Shown here: positions 14,864 to 24,500 of the stretch, one piece after another | How positions within the stretch are numbered: position 1 is the stretch's first letter | Layout: each line of letters starts with the position of its first letter | Position numbers and translations under genes: made by a program | Notes under the pieces: model-generated | Database searches by the model: none | Told to the model about the DNA's origin: nothing | The model's input: only the letters and a program-made list of their open reading frames with translations | Source: Arenimonas sp049195245 | GTDB taxonomy: Bacteria > Pseudomonadota > Gammaproteobacteria > Xanthomonadales > Xanthomonadaceae | Assembly: GCF_049195245.1 (NCBI RefSeq) | Contig: NZ_JBMIRR010000027.1 | Location: forward strand, 434,001 to 498,000 | Direction of reading: 5' to 3' | Length of the DNA: 64,000 nucleotides

Positions 14864-16243
14864 ATGGATACGCGCATCGCCACTCCCACGCACCCGCTCA
14901 TCGTCCCGCGCGCCGAGCACGGCATTTCCCGCAAGGACATCAGTCCCAACGCGCTGCGGGTGCTGTACCGCCTGCGCGAGGGCGGATTCCAGGCCTACCT
15001 GGTCGGCGGCGCCGTACGCGATCTGCTGGTGGGCGGGCACCCCAAGGACTTCGACGTGGCCACCGACGCCACGCCCGAGCAGGTCAAGTCGCTGTTCCGC
15101 AACTGCCGCCTGATCGGGCGCCGGTTCCGGCTTGCGCACGTGGTCTATGGCCGCGAGATCATCGAGGTCGCCACCTTCCGCGCCAACATCGACGACGGCA
15201 GCGGCGACCGCGAGACCGAGGACGGCGGCCGCCTGCTGCGCGACAACGTCTACGGCACCATCGAAGACGACGCGGTGCGCCGCGACTTCACCGCGAACGC
15301 GCTGTACTACGCGATCGAGGATTTTTCGGTCCGCGACTATGTCGGCGGTTTCCAGGACTGCCAGGACCGCGTGCTGCGCCTGATCGGCGATCCGGTCGAG
15401 CGTTATCGCGAGGATCCCGTGCGCATGCTGCGTGCGGCGCGCCTGGCGGCCAAGCTGGGCTTCACGATCGCGCCCGACGCGGCGGCGCCGATTCCCGAAC
15501 TGGCGCACCTGCTGGCGGCGGCACCGCCCGCGCGCCTGTTCGACGAGTGCCTGAAGATGTTCCTGGCCGGCCACGCCGAAAGCAGCTTCCGCACGCTCGA
15601 AGACCATGGCCTGCTGCCGGCGCTGTTTCCGGAAACGGCGGTCGCGCTGGAGACCAACCGAAGCGGCGCCCTGCGCACCATGGTGCTGCAGGCGCTGCGC
15701 AATACCGACGAGCGTGTCGCACACGACAAGCCGGTCACGCCGGCGTTCCTGTTCGCGGCCCTGCTGTGGCCCGCCTACTGCCGTGAGCTGGCGGTGATGC
15801 AGAAGGCCGGCACCGATCCGCTGGTGGCGCAGCAGCGCGCCGCCGACCGCGTCACCCTGCACCAGGCGCAGCGCATCGCGCTGCCGCGCCGCTTCTCGCT
15901 GCCGATGCAGGAGATATGGCTGCTGCAGCCGCGCTTCAACCAGCGCGTGCGCAAGCGCGTGTTCCGCCTGCTCTCGCATCCGCGCTTCCGGGCTGCGTTC
16001 GATTTCCTCGAACTGCGGGCCAGCGGTACGCCCGAAGTGGCTGACGATCTTGCCTTCTGGCGCGAGGCGCAGCAGCAGGCGCCCGAGCAGCTGTCCGAGC
16101 AGCTTGAATCCAAGACCCCGCGCCGCGGCCGCGGCGAGCCGGCCGGCTCCGATGGCGCGGACGCGGACGGCGCATCGCCGGGTCCGAAGAAGCGTCGCCG
16201 GCGCCGTCGCAAGCCCGGTGGTGGCGAGGCGGCCGCGGAATGA
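14864..16243 (+). CDS. pcnB: Poly(A) polymerase I
   Basis: 459-residue class II nucleotidyltransferase that adds 3' poly(A) tails to RNA, marking it for decay. It shows the active-site signature LVGGAVRDLLVGGHPKDFDVAT with the two catalytic Asp, RRFRLAHV, RRDFTANALYY and the conserved DPVRMLRAARLAAKLGF. The enzyme is separated from CCA-adding enzymes by its longer C-terminal region, which ends in a strongly basic tail (about 440-450, KKRRRRRRK) probably contacting RNA. It overlaps folK by four bases (ATGA), the conserved pcnB-folK pairing of gammaproteobacteria, and leads the panBC-pgi run. Confidence 0.93.
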   Translation: MDTRIATPTHPLIVPRAEHGISRKDISPNALRVLYRLREGGFQAYLVGGAVRDLLVGGHPKDFDVATDATPEQVKSLFRNCRLIGRRFRLAHVVYGREIIEVATFRANIDDGSGDRETEDGGRLLRDNVYGTIEDDAVRRDFTANALYYAIEDFSVRDYVGGFQDCQDRVLRLIGDPVERYREDPVRMLRAARLAAKLGFTIAPDAAAPIPELAHLLAAAPPARLFDECLKMFLAGHAESSFRTLEDHGLLPALFPETAVALETNRSGALRTMVLQALRNTDERVAHDKPVTPAFLFAALLWPAYCRELAVMQKAGTDPLVAQQRAADRVTLHQAQRIALPRRFSLPMQEIWLLQPRFNQRVRKRVFRLLSHPRFRAAFDFLELRASGTPEVADDLAFWREAQQQAPEQLSEQLESKTPRRGRGEPAGSDGADADGASPGPKKRRRRRRKPGGGEAAAE

Positions 16244-16740
16244 GGCCCGACGCGCCCATCCGCGCCTACGTTGCCGTCGGCGGCAACGACGGCGACGTCG
16301 AAACCAACCTCACCGAGGCGCTGTGGGCGGTGGACGCCCTGCCGCAGACCACCATCCGCGCCCAGTCGGCCTTCTACCGCACGCCCGCCTGGGGCCGCAC
16401 CGACCAGCCCGACTTCCTCAACGCCGTGGTCGAGCTGCAGACGCGCATGACGGCGCCGGTGCTGCTGGAGTCGCTGCTGGCGATCGAGACCCGCTTTGGC
16501 CGCGTCCGCAGCCAGCAGGACCGCTGGGGTCCGCGCACCGTGGACCTGGACCTGCTGCTGTACGGCGACGAGGTGATGGACGAGCCCGGGCTTACCCTGC
16601 CGCACCCGCGCATGCACGAGCGCGCGTTCGTGCTGGTGCCGCTGGCGGAAATCGCCCCGCGCCTGGTGGTGCCGGGGCGCGGCGACGTTGCCACGCTGCT
16701 CGCGGCGGTGGCTACGGACGGCATCGAAGCGATACCTTAG
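16240..16740 (+). CDS. folK: HPPK, 6-hydroxymethyl-7,8-dihydropterin pyrophosphokinase
   Basis: 166-residue enzyme that transfers pyrophosphate from ATP to hydroxymethyldihydropterin in folate synthesis. Motifs: AYVAVGGNDGDVETNL at the N-terminus, SAFYRTPAWG, QPDFLNAVVEL, the ATP/Mg signature RWGPRTVDLDLLLYG with the two metal-binding Asp, and LPHPRMHERAFVL. Start ATG 16240 overlaps the pcnB stop. 26 bases before panB, so probably one transcript. Confidence 0.93.
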   Translation: MRPDAPIRAYVAVGGNDGDVETNLTEALWAVDALPQTTIRAQSAFYRTPAWGRTDQPDFLNAVVELQTRMTAPVLLESLLAIETRFGRVRSQQDRWGPRTVDLDLLLYGDEVMDEPGLTLPHPRMHERAFVLVPLAEIAPRLVVPGRGDVATLLAAVATDGIEAIP

Positions 16741-16766
16741 GGGCTCCCCCGCAAGGTGCCCCGCCC

Positions 16767-17591
<825 letters not shown>

Positions 17592-17595
17592 ATCC

Positions 17596-18450
17596 ATGCA
17601 GACCCACACCACGCTGGCCGCGCTGCGCGCCCAGGTCCGGCAATGGCGGCGCGACGGCGCCAGCATCGGCTTCGTGCCGACCATGGGCAACCTGCACGCG
17701 GGCCACCATGCGCTGGTGGACCTGGCGCGGCGGCACGCCGACCGCGTGGTGGCCAGCATCTTCGTCAACCCGACCCAGTTCGGCCCGAACGAAGACTACG
17801 CCCGCTATCCGCGCACGCCCGACAGCGACATCCATGGCCTGGCCGAAAAGAACTGCGACGCGCTGTTCCTGCCGCCGGTCGAGCAGATGTACCCGTTCGG
17901 CACCATGGGCTGCGTGCAGATGCACGTACCCGGCATCACCGACATCCTCGACGGTGCGCACCGGCCGGGCCACTTCAACGGGGTGGCGCAGGTCGTGGCG
18001 CGGCTGTTCAACATGGTGCAGCCCGACCTGGCCGTGTTCGGCCGCAAGGATTACCAGCAGCTGCAGGTGATCCGCTACATGACCCGCGAGATGAGCTTCC
18101 CGGTCGAGATCATTCCGGCGCCCACGCTGCGCGAGGCCGACGGACTGGCGATGAGCTCGCGCAACCAGTACCTGCAGGGCGAGGAACGCCAGACCGCCAC
18201 CTGCATCCACCAGACACTCCTGTTCATGCGCGATGGCGCGCGCCAGGGGCTGCCGCTGGCCGGCATCGAGGACGAGGCGGTGGCGCGGCTGGAAGCCGCC
18301 GGCTTCACCGTGGACTACGCCGAGATCCGCCGCAGCGACCTCACCCGCGCCAAGCTGGCCAACGAAACGGGCCTGGTCGCGCTGATCGCCGCGCGCCTGG
18401 GCCGCACCCGCCTGATCGACAATCTCGAGTTCGACGGTGGCAGCCCGTAA
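17596..18450 (+). CDS. panC: Pantothenate synthetase
   Basis: 284-residue enzyme joining pantoate and beta-alanine with ATP. It belongs to the class I nucleotidyltransferase fold: VPTMGNLHAGHHALV (HxGH motif), SIFVNPTQFGPNEDY, FGRKDYQQL and the KMSKS-like AMSSRN. The start is ATG 17596. Its last 14 bases overlap the pgi frame. The beta-alanine-forming panD, which often follows panC, is absent here. Confidence 0.94.
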   Translation: MQTHTTLAALRAQVRQWRRDGASIGFVPTMGNLHAGHHALVDLARRHADRVVASIFVNPTQFGPNEDYARYPRTPDSDIHGLAEKNCDALFLPPVEQMYPFGTMGCVQMHVPGITDILDGAHRPGHFNGVAQVVARLFNMVQPDLAVFGRKDYQQLQVIRYMTREMSFPVEIIPAPTLREADGLAMSSRNQYLQGEERQTATCIHQTLLFMRDGARQGLPLAGIEDEAVARLEAAGFTVDYAEIRRSDLTRAKLANETGLVALIAARLGRTRLIDNLEFDGGSP

Positions 18451-19972
18451 GGCTCCGGACTGGGAGGCGCTTCGCGCGCACGCGCGCCGACTGGGCGCCC
18501 GGACCCTGTCGGCCCAACTGGCCGCCGATCCGTCGCGGGCCACGGATTTTTCGCTGGACGTCGGTGCCCTGCATGCCAATTTCGCGCGCCAGGGCTACGA
18601 CCGCGAGGCGCGTGCAGCACTGTTCGCGGCGGCGGAGGCCGCGCGACTTCCGCAGGCGTTCCGGGCCTTGTTCGATGGCGAAACGGTCAATGCTTCCGAA
18701 CGGCGCCCGGCCCTGCATACCGCCCTGCGTTCCGACCTGGGCCACGGCCCGGTGGCGAAGGCCGCACGCGGCCAGGCGCTGGATGCACGACAGCGCATGG
18801 CGGCGATGGTGGCCGAGCTGGAAGCCTCGGACATCACCGACATCATCAACGTCGGCATCGGCGGCTCCGACCTGGGGCCCCGGCTGGCGGTGGACGCGCT
18901 GGCGGAGTTCCGCACTGGCCGTTTCCGCGTGCACTTCCTCAACAATGTCGATGCCAGCGGCGTGCACCGGCTGCTGCCCGGCCTGGACCCGGCGCGCACG
19001 GCGGTGGTACTGGCGTCCAAGAGTTTCGGCACGCAGGAAACCCTGCTCAACGGCGGCATCGTACGCGACTGGCTGGCGGGTCGCGGCCGGCTGTACGCGG
19101 TCACCTCGGCCACGGAACGCGCGGCGGCCTTCGGCGTTGCGCCCGAGCGGGTGCTGCCGATCTGGGACTGGGTCGGTGGCCGCTACTCGCTGTGGTCCAG
19201 CGTGGGCTTCGCGGTGGCGCTGGCGCTGGGCAACGCGAACTTCGACCAGCTGCTGGCCGGCGCCGCGCAGATGGATGCGCACGTGCTGGCGCAAGCGCCC
19301 CCCACCAACCTGGCCGCCTGGCATGCGCTGACGATGGTGTGGAACCGCAACGCCCGCGGCCTGGGATCCCACGCCATCCTGCCTTACGACCAGCGCCTGG
19401 CCCTGCTGCCCGATTACCTGCAGCAGCTGGTGATGGAAAGCCTGGGCAAAAACGTCGGCGCCGGCGGCGAGCCCCTGGCCGAGTCCACGGTGCCCGTGCT
19501 GTGGGGCGGCACCGGCACCAACAGCCAGCACAGTTTTTTCCAGGCCCTGCACCAGGGCAGCGACGACGTGCCGGCCGACCTGCTGGGCGTGGTGAGGCCG
19601 GCCCACGGTTATGGCGAAAGCCAGCAGTGGGTGCTGGCCAACCTGCTGGCGCAGTCGGAGTCGCTGGCCAACGGCCATGCCGGCGAGGATGCGCAGCGAC
19701 ACTATCCCGGTGGCCGGCCGAACACGCTGGTGTTGCTGGATCAGCTGACGCCGGCATCGCTGGGCGCGCTGCTGGCGATGTACGAACACAGCGTCTATGC
19801 CGCCTCGGTGCTCTGGGGCATCAATGCCTTCGACCAGTGGGGCGTCGAGCGCGGCAAGGTCCTGGCGGCGGGCCTGCATCCCGCCCTGGACGGACAGGGC
19901 GATGACAGCGCGGTGTCCGATCCGGTGACACGCGCGCTGCTGCGCCGCATCCGCGCCTCGCGCGGCGGCTGA
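18437..19972 (+). CDS. pgi: Glucose-6-phosphate isomerase
   Basis: 511-residue glycolytic isomerase (glucose-6-P to fructose-6-P). Signatures: NVGIGGSDLGP, VHFLNNVDASG, VVLASKSFGTQET, the PGI stretch DQRLALLPDYLQQLVMESLGKNV containing the catalytic Glu, VLWGGTGTNSQHSFFQALHQG with the catalytic His, and WGVERGKVLA near the end with the active-site Lys. The start is GTG 18437 inside the end of panC, so the protein begins AARKAPDWEAL. It is shorter at the N-terminus than the 549-residue E. coli enzyme. Eight bases separate its stop from that of the convergent queG. Confidence 0.93.
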   Translation: MAARKAPDWEALRAHARRLGARTLSAQLAADPSRATDFSLDVGALHANFARQGYDREARAALFAAAEAARLPQAFRALFDGETVNASERRPALHTALRSDLGHGPVAKAARGQALDARQRMAAMVAELEASDITDIINVGIGGSDLGPRLAVDALAEFRTGRFRVHFLNNVDASGVHRLLPGLDPARTAVVLASKSFGTQETLLNGGIVRDWLAGRGRLYAVTSATERAAAFGVAPERVLPIWDWVGGRYSLWSSVGFAVALALGNANFDQLLAGAAQMDAHVLAQAPPTNLAAWHALTMVWNRNARGLGSHAILPYDQRLALLPDYLQQLVMESLGKNVGAGGEPLAESTVPVLWGGTGTNSQHSFFQALHQGSDDVPADLLGVVRPAHGYGESQQWVLANLLAQSESLANGHAGEDAQRHYPGGRPNTLVLLDQLTPASLGALLAMYEHSVYAASVLWGINAFDQWGVERGKVLAAGLHPALDGQGDDSAVSDPVTRALLRRIRASRGG

Positions 19973-19980
19973 GCCCGCGC

Positions 19981-21033
19981 TCAGTCCGCGCCGTGGCGCG
20001 CCAGCGCCCAGGCGACGTGTTCGCGCACCACGGCGCTGGGATCGGCGCGTCGCGTGGCCAGTGCGCCCACCACCTGCGGCGTGGTGCGCGCATTGCCCAG
20101 CGCCACCGCGATGTTGCGAAGCCAGCCTTCATGGCCGGTGCGGCGAATCGCCGAGCCTTCGGTGCGGGCCAGGAACTCCGCCTCGTTCCAGGCGAACAGC
20201 TGCACGAGCGTGCTGCGGTCGAGGTCATTGCGCGGACGGAAGTCGGCCTCGGCGCTGCGCACGGCGAACTTGTTCCAGGGGCAGGCCAGCTGGCAGTCGT
20301 CGCAGCCGAAGATGCGGTTGCCCACCAGCGGCCGCAGCTCTTCCGGGATCGAGCCCTTGAGCTCGATCGTGAGGTAGCTGATGCAGCGGCGTGCGTCCAC
20401 GCGGTAGGGCGCCACGATCGCGCCCGTGGGGCAGACCTGCAGGCATCGCGTGCAGCTGCCGCAGTGCGCGCTGGCGGGTTCGTCCACCGGCAGCGGCAGG
20501 TCGGTGTAGATCTCGCCAAGGAAAAACCAGCTGCCGGCCGACTTGTTGATCAGGCAGCTGTGCTTGCCGATCCATCCCAGTCCCGCATCGCGCGCCAGCG
20601 CACGTTCGAGCACCGGCGCGGAGTCGACGAAGGCGCGATAGCCGAAATCGCCGATGTGCGCGGCGATGCGGTCGGCCAGTTTCTGCAGCCGGTTGCGCAA
20701 CACCTTGTGGTAGTCGCGGCCCAGGGCGTAGCGCGCCACGTAGGCCTGTTCGTCCCGCGCCAGGGTGTCCCAGGCGGCGCCGTCGTCGCCGGTGCCGTAG
20801 TCCATGCGCACCGAGATCACGCGCAGGGTGCCGGGCACCAGTTCGTCGGGCCGGGCGCGCTTGCTGCCGTGCCGCGCCATGTAGTCCATGGTGCCGTGCT
20901 GGCCTTGGGCCAGCCAGTCGCGAAGGTGTTCCTCGTCCTCGGCCAGCGAGACGCCGGCCACGCCCAGCTGCTGGAATCCCAGCTCCAGGCTCCAGGTCTT
21001 GATCAGGCGGGCGAGGGCGCTGAAGTCGTGCAT
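19981..21033 (-). CDS. queG: Epoxyqueuosine reductase
   Basis: 350-residue cobalamin-dependent iron-sulfur enzyme that performs the last step of queuosine synthesis in tRNA. Conserved points: DYH in RDYHKVLRNRL, VDSAPVLERALA, GLGWIGKHSCLI, two [4Fe-4S] motifs CGSCTRCLQVCPTGAI and CDDCQLACPWN, and a C-terminal HEAT-like segment (about 270-350). It is normally next to the nnr-tsaE genes; here it is divergent from nnr, 23 bases apart. Confidence 0.94.
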   Translation of the reverse strand: MHDFSALARLIKTWSLELGFQQLGVAGVSLAEDEEHLRDWLAQGQHGTMDYMARHGSKRARPDELVPGTLRVISVRMDYGTGDDGAAWDTLARDEQAYVARYALGRDYHKVLRNRLQKLADRIAAHIGDFGYRAFVDSAPVLERALARDAGLGWIGKHSCLINKSAGSWFFLGEIYTDLPLPVDEPASAHCGSCTRCLQVCPTGAIVAPYRVDARRCISYLTIELKGSIPEELRPLVGNRIFGCDDCQLACPWNKFAVRSAEADFRPRNDLDRSTLVQLFAWNEAEFLARTEGSAIRRTGHEGWLRNIAVALGNARTTPQVVGALATRRADPSAVVREHVAWALARHGAD

Positions 21034-21042
21034 CGCCGCAAG

Positions 21043-21050
21043 TATAGAAT
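21043..21050 (+). promoter_or_regulatory. -10 element of nnr, giving a near-leaderless mRNA
   Basis: TATAGAAT contains TAGAAT at 21045-21050, followed by CCCGGC and the ATG at 21057. With the usual 6-8 base spacing, transcription would begin at or within a base or two of the start codon. No Shine-Dalgarno sequence is visible. Confidence 0.5.
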
Positions 21051-21056
21051 CCCGGC

Positions 21057-22535
21057 ATGACCCAGCAGTTGCCCCTGTATCTGAGTGCCCAGGTCCGGGC
21101 GATGGACGAGCACGCCATCGCCAGCCTGGGCGTCCCCGCCGGGGAACTCATGGCACGCGCCGGTGCCGCCGCCTGGCGCCTGCTGCAGCTGCGCTGGCCC
21201 AAGGCCAGGGTCATCGGCGTGGCCTGCGGGCCGGGCAACAACGGCGGCGATGGCTACGTGCTGGCGCGGCTGGCGCGCGCGGCCGGCCATACCGTGCGCG
21301 TGGTCACGCCCCCGGGCGCAACGCCGCGCACGGCGCCGGCGCGGGCCGCGCTGGCCGCGTGGCGGCAGGCGGGCGGGTCGGTGATCGCGTTTGACGGGCT
21401 GCTGCCGGAAGCGGACGTGTGGGTGGACGCCATCTATGGCATCGGGCTCAGTCGTGCGCCGTCGGAAGCGGCACAGGGCATGATCGAGCGCATCAACGCC
21501 AGCCGCGCGCCGGTGCTGTCGCTGGACGTGCCTTCGGGGCTCGATGCCGACACCGGCCATGCCGAAGGCGTGGCGGTGCGCGCCACGGTGACCCTGAGTT
21601 TCATCGGCGCCAAGCGGGGGCTGTACACGGGCATGGCGCGCGATTTCGACGGTGAGGTGCTGCTGGACCGGCTGGACCTGAAGATCGGCGCCTTCGACGA
21701 CATCACGCCGGCGGCCTGCCTCTGCGTGCCCGAGGGCCTGGTGCGCTGGCTTGCGCCGAGGCATGCCAATGCCCACAAGGGCGAACATGGCCACGTGCTG
21801 TGCGTGGGCGGCGAAGAAGGCATGGGCGGGGCCGTTCGACTGTGCGCCGAGGCCGCGCTGCGGACCGGGGTCGGCCTGGCCAGCGTCGCCACCCGCCAGT
21901 CCGGCGTCGCGGCGCTGGTGGCGGCGCGGCCCGAAGCGATGACGCATGCGGTGGAGGACGCCGACGCGCTGCGCCCCCTGATCGAACGCGCCACGGTGCT
22001 GGCCGTGGGCCCCGGTCTCGGGCAGGGCGATTGGGGACTGGCGCTTTATCGCGAAGCGCTGACTTCGGGAAAACCCGTGATCCTGGATGCCGATGCGCTG
22101 AACCTGCTGTCGCTGCAGCCCCGGCGGGTACCGCAGGCCATCCTGACGCCGCATCCCGGCGAGGCCGCCCGCCTGTTGGGCAAGGACAAGCGTGACGTAC
22201 AGGCCGACCGCTTCGGAGCCGCCGAAGCCATGGCGCAGCGCTTCGGTTGCGTGGTGGTGCTCAAGGGCGCGGGCACGATCATTGCGGCGCCCGGGGAGAT
22301 TCCCGCGGTGATCGGCGCCGGCAATCCCGGCATGGCCACCGGCGGCATGGGCGACGTGCTGTCGGGCGTGATCGCGGCGCTGCTGGCGCAGCACCTGCCG
22401 CCGTTCCAGGCGGCCGTGGCCGGGGCCCTGCTGCATTCGGCCGCCGGTGATGCGGCGGCCCGCGTGGGTGGCGAGCGGGGGCTGCTGCCCTCGGACCTGT
22501 TCCCGCACCTGCGTCGCATGGCGAACCCCGAATGA
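21057..22535 (+). CDS. nnr: Bifunctional NAD(P)HX epimerase / ADP-dependent dehydratase
   Basis: 492-residue repair enzyme for hydrated NADH/NADPH. The N-terminal YjeF_N epimerase (about 1-215) has GPGNNGGDGYVLAR and VWVDAIYGIGLSR plus SLDVPSGLDADTG. The C-terminal ribokinase-like dehydratase (about 220-490) has HANAHKGEHGHVLCVGG, AVGPGLGQGDWG, LTPHPGEAARLLG, VVLKGAGTII and GNPGMATGGMGDVLSG. Overlaps tsaE by ATGA. The order nnr-tsaE-ami-mutL is conserved in gammaproteobacteria. Confidence 0.94.
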   Translation: MTQQLPLYLSAQVRAMDEHAIASLGVPAGELMARAGAAAWRLLQLRWPKARVIGVACGPGNNGGDGYVLARLARAAGHTVRVVTPPGATPRTAPARAALAAWRQAGGSVIAFDGLLPEADVWVDAIYGIGLSRAPSEAAQGMIERINASRAPVLSLDVPSGLDADTGHAEGVAVRATVTLSFIGAKRGLYTGMARDFDGEVLLDRLDLKIGAFDDITPAACLCVPEGLVRWLAPRHANAHKGEHGHVLCVGGEEGMGGAVRLCAEAALRTGVGLASVATRQSGVAALVAARPEAMTHAVEDADALRPLIERATVLAVGPGLGQGDWGLALYREALTSGKPVILDADALNLLSLQPRRVPQAILTPHPGEAARLLGKDKRDVQADRFGAAEAMAQRFGCVVVLKGAGTIIAAPGEIPAVIGAGNPGMATGGMGDVLSGVIAALLAQHLPPFQAAVAGALLHSAAGDAAARVGGERGLLPSDLFPHLRRMANPE

Positions 22536-22990
22536 ACCACGAGCTTGCCCTGTCCGATGCCGACGCCACCGCGACGCTGGCCCGCAGCCTGGCGCTGTCC
22601 GCGCCGGAACGCGCCGTCGTCTACCTGCACGGCGAACTCGGCGCCGGGAAGTCCACCCTGGCCCGCGCCTGGCTGCGCGCGCTGGGCGTCACCGGTGCGA
22701 TCAAGAGCCCGACCTACACCCTGGTCGAACGTTATCCGCTGGCGCGGGGCGAGGCGGCGCACCTGGATCTTTACCGGCTCGCGGGCGCCGGTGAGCTGGA
22801 CTTCCTGGGGCTGGACGAACTGGCCTCGGAGGCCCGGCTGTGGCTGGTGGAGTGGCCCGAGCGCGGGCAGGGCGGACTGCCGGCCCCGGACCTGAGCCTG
22901 CATCTGTTGCACGACGGCCCCGGCCGCCGGGCCTCGATGGCCGCGGGGAGCCCGGCAGGAGAAGCCTGGCTGGGCCGGATCGCGTCCTGA
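22532..22990 (+). CDS. tsaE: tRNA t6A ATPase TsaE
   Basis: 152-residue P-loop ATPase, the helper of TsaB-TsaD in t6A37 modification of ANN-decoding tRNAs. It shows Walker A GELGAGKSTLARAWL, the IKSPTYTLVERY switch and HLDLYRLAGAGELDFLGLDE, and LVEWPERG. Starts inside the nnr stop (ATGA). Confidence 0.93.
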   Translation: MNHELALSDADATATLARSLALSAPERAVVYLHGELGAGKSTLARAWLRALGVTGAIKSPTYTLVERYPLARGEAAHLDLYRLAGAGELDFLGLDELASEARLWLVEWPERGQGGLPAPDLSLHLLHDGPGRRASMAAGSPAGEAWLGRIAS

Positions 22991-23098
22991 CGCCTTCTCC
23001 GGGCCTCTTCTGACCCGAAATTCAGGAAGGTTGGGCAGGCTACGGATTCCTAAGGAAAAATCTTGCTTTTCCGGGATTACGGTGCTTCAATCCCGCCC

Positions 23099-24448
23099 AT
23101 GCGCCGGAATCCTGCCCTTGCCCTGTTGACGTCCGTCCTGTTCGGCCTGGCCGCCGTGGGTGCGCAGGCCGCGCAGCTGGAAGGCCTGAAGCTGGTCGAC
23201 GGCGAGAACGGCACCCGCGCGGTGCTGGACCTGTCCGGCCCGGCCGACTACAAGATTTTCACCCTGGCCAATCCCGATCGCCTGGTGTTGGACCTGTCGG
23301 GCACTTCGTTGGCCAATGGTTACAAGGCGCCGGCGCCCAACGGCGTGGTCGCCGGCGTGCGCACCGGCAAGCCCTCTGACGGCGACCTGCGCGTGGTGCT
23401 CGACCTGGGCCGCGAAGTGAAGCCGCGCAGCCGCATCGAGCGCACCGGCAGCCAGGCGCGCCTGGTGCTTGAGCTGCTCACCGATGGCGCTGCGGTGGCC
23501 GGCAAGCCTGCACCCGCACGCACGCTGCAGGACGTGATCGGCACCGGCAGCCGCAAGCTCATCATCGCCATCGACGCCGGACACGGCGGCAAGGATCCGG
23601 GCGCGATCGGCCCGAGCCGCAAGTTCGAGAAGGACATCACGCTGGCGATGGCGCGCGAACTGGCCACGCAGATCAATGCCGATCCGGGCATGGAAGCGTT
23701 CCTGGTGCGCGACCGCGACGTGTTCATCCCGCTCGACCAGCGCTACATGATTGCGCGCGAGGCGCAGGCCGACCTCTTCATCTCCATCCACGCCGATGCC
23801 GCGCACAACCGCAACGCCAACGGCGCGTCCGTGTATGTGCTGTCCTTGCGCGGCGCCTCGTCGGAAGCGGCGCGCTGGCTGGCCGACCAGGAAAACGCCG
23901 CCGACCTGGTGGGCGGCGTCGAGCTGGACGCGCGCGACAAGAACCTGGCCGCGGTGCTGCTCGACCTTTCGCAGAACGCCACCATGCGCGTGTCCGACGA
24001 CGTCGCCAGCGAAGTGCTGGCCGCGCTCAAGGGCGTGGGCAAGGCACACAAGCCGCAGATCGAGCGCGCCAACTTCGTGGTGCTGCGTTCGCCCGACGTG
24101 CCGTCCATGCTGGTCGAGACCGGCTTCATCTCCAATCCGGGAGAAGAGGCCAAGCTCAGCGATCCGGTGTACCGCTCGCGCATGGCCACCGCCATCGTTT
24201 CGGGCGTGCGCAGCTACTTCGCCAACCAGGCGCCGCCGGGCACCTGGTACGCCGCGCACCAGGGCCAGTTCGGCGGCCCGCGCCAGCACGTGGTCAGCCG
24301 CGGCGAAACCCTGAGCCTGATCGCCGCGCGCCACGGCGTGCCGATGAACAGCATCCGCCAGGCCAACAAGCTGCAGGGCGACACCGTCCGCGTCGGCGAG
24401 CGCCTCACCATCCCGGCCGCCACGGCCCTGGCCGCAGCCCCGAAGTAG
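23099..24448 (+). CDS. N-acetylmuramoyl-L-alanine amidase with AMIN and LysM domains
   Basis: 449-residue AmiB/AmiC-type cell-separation amidase. Signal peptide 1-23, AMIN domain (about 25-125), Amidase_3 domain (about 150-375) and a C-terminal LysM (about 395-440). Zinc ligands lie in DAGHGGKDPGA, KFEKDI and SIHADAA; the catalytic Glu is in LVETGFISN. The extra segment between about 255 and 310 (LVGGVELDARDKNLAAVLLDLSQN region) is the autoinhibitory helix of amidases activated by EnvC or NlpD. I use ATG 23099; a TTG at 23063 with AAGGA just upstream is an alternative that would lengthen the signal peptide by 12 residues. Confidence 0.9.
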   Translation: MRRNPALALLTSVLFGLAAVGAQAAQLEGLKLVDGENGTRAVLDLSGPADYKIFTLANPDRLVLDLSGTSLANGYKAPAPNGVVAGVRTGKPSDGDLRVVLDLGREVKPRSRIERTGSQARLVLELLTDGAAVAGKPAPARTLQDVIGTGSRKLIIAIDAGHGGKDPGAIGPSRKFEKDITLAMARELATQINADPGMEAFLVRDRDVFIPLDQRYMIAREAQADLFISIHADAAHNRNANGASVYVLSLRGASSEAARWLADQENAADLVGGVELDARDKNLAAVLLDLSQNATMRVSDDVASEVLAALKGVGKAHKPQIERANFVVLRSPDVPSMLVETGFISNPGEEAKLSDPVYRSRMATAIVSGVRSYFANQAPPGTWYAAHQGQFGGPRQHVVSRGETLSLIAARHGVPMNSIRQANKLQGDTVRVGERLTIPAATALAAAPK

Positions 24449-24462
24449 GGCCTCCGCGCCGC

Positions 24463-24471
24463 TGGTATCAT
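24463..24471 (+). promoter_or_regulatory. Extended -10 promoter of mutL
   Basis: TGG-TATCAT, an extended -10 element followed by C, 29 bases before the mutL GTG. Confidence 0.45.
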
Positions 24472-24500
24472 CGGTCTCCGAACCTCGAGACCGACCGTCC

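Noticed and set aside
16050..16766. Open frame extending panB upstream by 239 codons
   Set aside because: It runs through pcnB and folK in another frame; the panB family starts at 16767.
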